A DNA stretch of 64,000 nucleotides from an uncultured Clostridia bacterium (lineage in GTDB: Bacteria; Bacillota; Clostridia; Monoglobales; Monoglobaceae). The notes below the pieces were generated by a model. The model was not told the DNA's origin. It did not search any database and saw only the letters and a program-made list of their open reading frames with translations. The position numbers and the translations under genes were made by a program. This document shows positions 62,372 through 64,000 of this stretch, piece by piece. The first letter of the stretch is position 1, and each line of letters begins with the position of its first letter. The DNA lies in contig CAJTWN010000001.1 in the NCBI GenBank assembly GCA_910580105.1, forward strand, positions 310,001 to 374,000, read 5' to 3'.

Positions 62372-62528
62372 ATAATAAATTTCATCATCCAACGCTCTTA
62401 TCAATATAAATTATATTTCAAAACACAAATAAAAGCAATACCTTATAAGTATATCCCCATTCTCATTACCATCTTCATTTCTTTTCAACAATATTTTTGC
62501 ATACAACTTTAGACGAAAAAAATAAATC

Positions 62529-62561
62529 CCCGAAAGCCTGCTATGAATACAGGATTTCGGG
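62529..62561 (-). terminator. Terminator of the DGQHK-motif gene
   Basis: CCCGAAA/TTTCGGG (62529-62535 with 62555-62561) plus inner CCTG/CAGG; on the minus strand followed by GATTTATTTTTTT. Confidence 0.85.
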
Positions 62562-62594
62562 AGAGAAAAATTAAAATATAATAACAATAAAATA

Positions 62595-64000
62595 TTAAGA
62601 CTTGATCATTTCTATATAATTTAACGGTTTTGCCAACACTTTTACACCATCAGGATTAATACCAGTTTCAAATACCATCTTCCAGTAGTTATAATTGTTT
62701 TTGCCGGCAAACACAGTGCTTGCCAGATCACGATTCTTCCATAATGGCAATTTAATCAAATTTCTAATAAAATTTGTAATATTTATCCAAAGCTGTTCAT
62801 CAAACTCTATTTGAAATTCGCTTCCCTGTTCGAACATCTTTCCAGTGTTACTAAAATAATTCTCTATCACTTTCTTCAACCACAACATCCAGTTATACAT
62901 AATTTCCTCTTTTGAAATACGATATGCAGCCAAATGGTCATCAGATATATCTGCATCTTTACCATTAATTATTTTAGTTTCAAGACGATACACACCAATT
63001 TCTGGATTGAACTTATCAATATATATTTCCTCAGCAATGATATTAAGCAATCGTATAATTTGCTTCTGCTCAATCTCCCGTGGATTTTGTCCTTCATCCA
63101 ATCTATAATTTATCGGAGTTTTTAGGATCCTCTTGCTATTCAAAAAACAAGCCAGGAATGTCTTTTCAAAAGCATTATAAGATATGGGTAACTCCTTTGC
63201 GCGACCTTCAAAATCAATATATGCGCAAAGTTTATTATCTATAGAGTGCGTTATCTGATGCTTTGCACTGTCATTAATATACTTTTTGATATTTGCTTCA
63301 CCTTTAAAATATTCAACGAGTTGCTGCTCAGAAAAAGAATAATCATTTTCCTCAAGATGATGATCTTGCTGATATTTTCTGATTCTATCCGCATACAGAG
63401 TATCATGAAGCTGCCGCATAACAGACTTATCAAAAGCAATTTGGCGAAGCTTGCTCCCAGCATTAGTATTTGTGGCAATAAGCCTATCAATGTCAGGATT
63501 GATAAATACACGCACAAGCAACCTTCTTTGACCCAAAAGCAACTGTGCTACTGCTTTGTGCTGTCCGTCAAATATCTTAATTTTATCACCATCGATTCTT
63601 GCAAGCGTTAAATGCAATTGTGGATTCTTTTGATAAAACTCCTTAATAAGCAAATTAATACTGCTATTAATACCGCGAGGGTTGATTAATTCATCATGAT
63701 AAAGATATTCAACAGGCAATTCAATAAATACAGTTTTCTCACCAGATAACCCATCTGTAAATATCGGAAATTTATATATTTTCTCATCATCAAATTCTGA
63801 CTTTGTATAAGAAAATGTATTATTTTCAATTTTATAATGTAAATTATATTTTGAACCGCCAATATACTCAAAAATATGTTTTAAAGATATAGATTCAGAT
63901 TTATCCGCGCCCAATTCTCCATCAATAATTTTACGTCTTATTTCCGAAAGCTTTGCAAGTGCACGCGCCACAGTTAAATCTGCATCCTGTTTAGACTTAT
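62595..64000 (-). CDS. DGQHK-motif ParB-like protein, 5' end outside the window
   Basis: At least 468 residues; the frame is still open at the window end, so the start lies beyond it. The middle has KIFDGQHKAVAQLLLGQRRL, the DGQHR/DGQHK motif of ParB-like nucleases and DndB/DpdB-type proteins, followed by TNTNAGSKLRQIAFDKSVM. The C-terminal 250 residues are unassigned. Relatives occur in DNA modification and defence loci, but the neighbours on this side are housekeeping; the other side is not visible. Confidence 0.7.
   Translation of the reverse strand, partial: KSKQDADLTVARALAKLSEIRRKIIDGELGADKSESISLKHIFEYIGGSKYNLHYKIENNTFSYTKSEFDDEKIYKFPIFTDGLSGEKTVFIELPVEYLYHDELINPRGINSSINLLIKEFYQKNPQLHLTLARIDGDKIKIFDGQHKAVAQLLLGQRRLLVRVFINPDIDRLIATNTNAGSKLRQIAFDKSVMRQLHDTLYADRIRKYQQDHHLEENDYSFSEQQLVEYFKGEANIKKYINDSAKHQITHSIDNKLCAYIDFEGRAKELPISYNAFEKTFLACFLNSKRILKTPINYRLDEGQNPREIEQKQIIRLLNIIAEEIYIDKFNPEIGVYRLETKIINGKDADISDDHLAAYRISKEEIMYNWMLWLKKVIENYFSNTGKMFEQGSEFQIEFDEQLWINITNFIRNLIKLPLWKNRDLASTVFAGKNNYNYWKMVFETGINPDGVKVLAKPLNYIEMIKS

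Overview
The window comes from a low-GC, Gram-positive, strictly anaerobic and probably endospore-forming bacterium of the class Clostridia. Anaerobiosis is indicated by the activase of the oxygen-sensitive class III ribonucleotide reductase (nrdG) and two [FeFe]-hydrogenase maturases (hydF, hydE). Spore-former signatures are a CwlD-type germination amidase, YtxC, YtaF and a TepA-like ClpP homologue. SLH domains point to a Gram-positive wall with surface proteins attached through secondary wall polymer. The genus cannot be set from sequence reading alone.

Layout. 1-10.5 kb: tRNA-Gly, a small membrane protein, cwlD, a secreted leucine-rich-repeat protein, an ArsR/SmtB-type metal sensor divergent from an ECF sigma/anti-sigma pair that runs into polA, then a structured leader RNA before coaE, a lytic transglycosylase and an M18 aminopeptidase. 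10.5-18.9 kb: a surface operon (a cohesin protein with SLH anchors, a dockerin protein, a large SLH protein) that continues into nrdG-hydF-hydE and ends at a strong terminator. 19.0-21.0 kb: a decayed mobile-element region with gene remnants. 21.1-24.6 kb: an AraC-type regulator divergent from a five-gene alkylation-repair operon in which the parts of Ada are split into separate genes. 24.9-34.9 kb: galTK, a subtilisin-like protease, a polysaccharide deacetylase, metA, a ClpP-like protease, rpsU, an endonuclease IV-like protein, an M24 peptidase, efp and a CD1247-like protein. 35-47.9 kb: a mostly minus-strand block with gatCAB, a Xer-type recombinase, ytxC, a GME-fold protein, an MmcQ/YjbR protein, uvrC with an M20 hydrolase, HPr and a calcium ATPase. 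48-56.8 kb: ytaF, the glycolytic operon pgk-tpiA-gpmI, the NAD biosynthesis operon nadABC and a nitroreductase. 57.2-64 kb: a second ECF sigma/anti-sigma pair, a 52-residue Cys/His-rich protein, an HTH-AbrB regulator, a protein resembling pentameric ligand-gated ion channels, a DUF5684 protein, a phosphoesterase and a DGQHK-motif protein cut by the window end.

Most genes are housekeeping. The most interesting items are the cohesin/dockerin pair on adjacent SLH-linked genes, with a low-complexity insert apparently splitting a duplicated beta domain; the structured RNA upstream of coaE; two hairpins that appear to act as terminator for one gene while carrying the Shine-Dalgarno and TTG start of the next; the candidate ion channel; and the unlisted small Cys-rich gene. 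No CRISPR array, intact insertion sequence or prophage was seen.

Starts were chosen from Shine-Dalgarno position; several are TTG or GTG. All functional names come from motif recognition by eye, without database searching.
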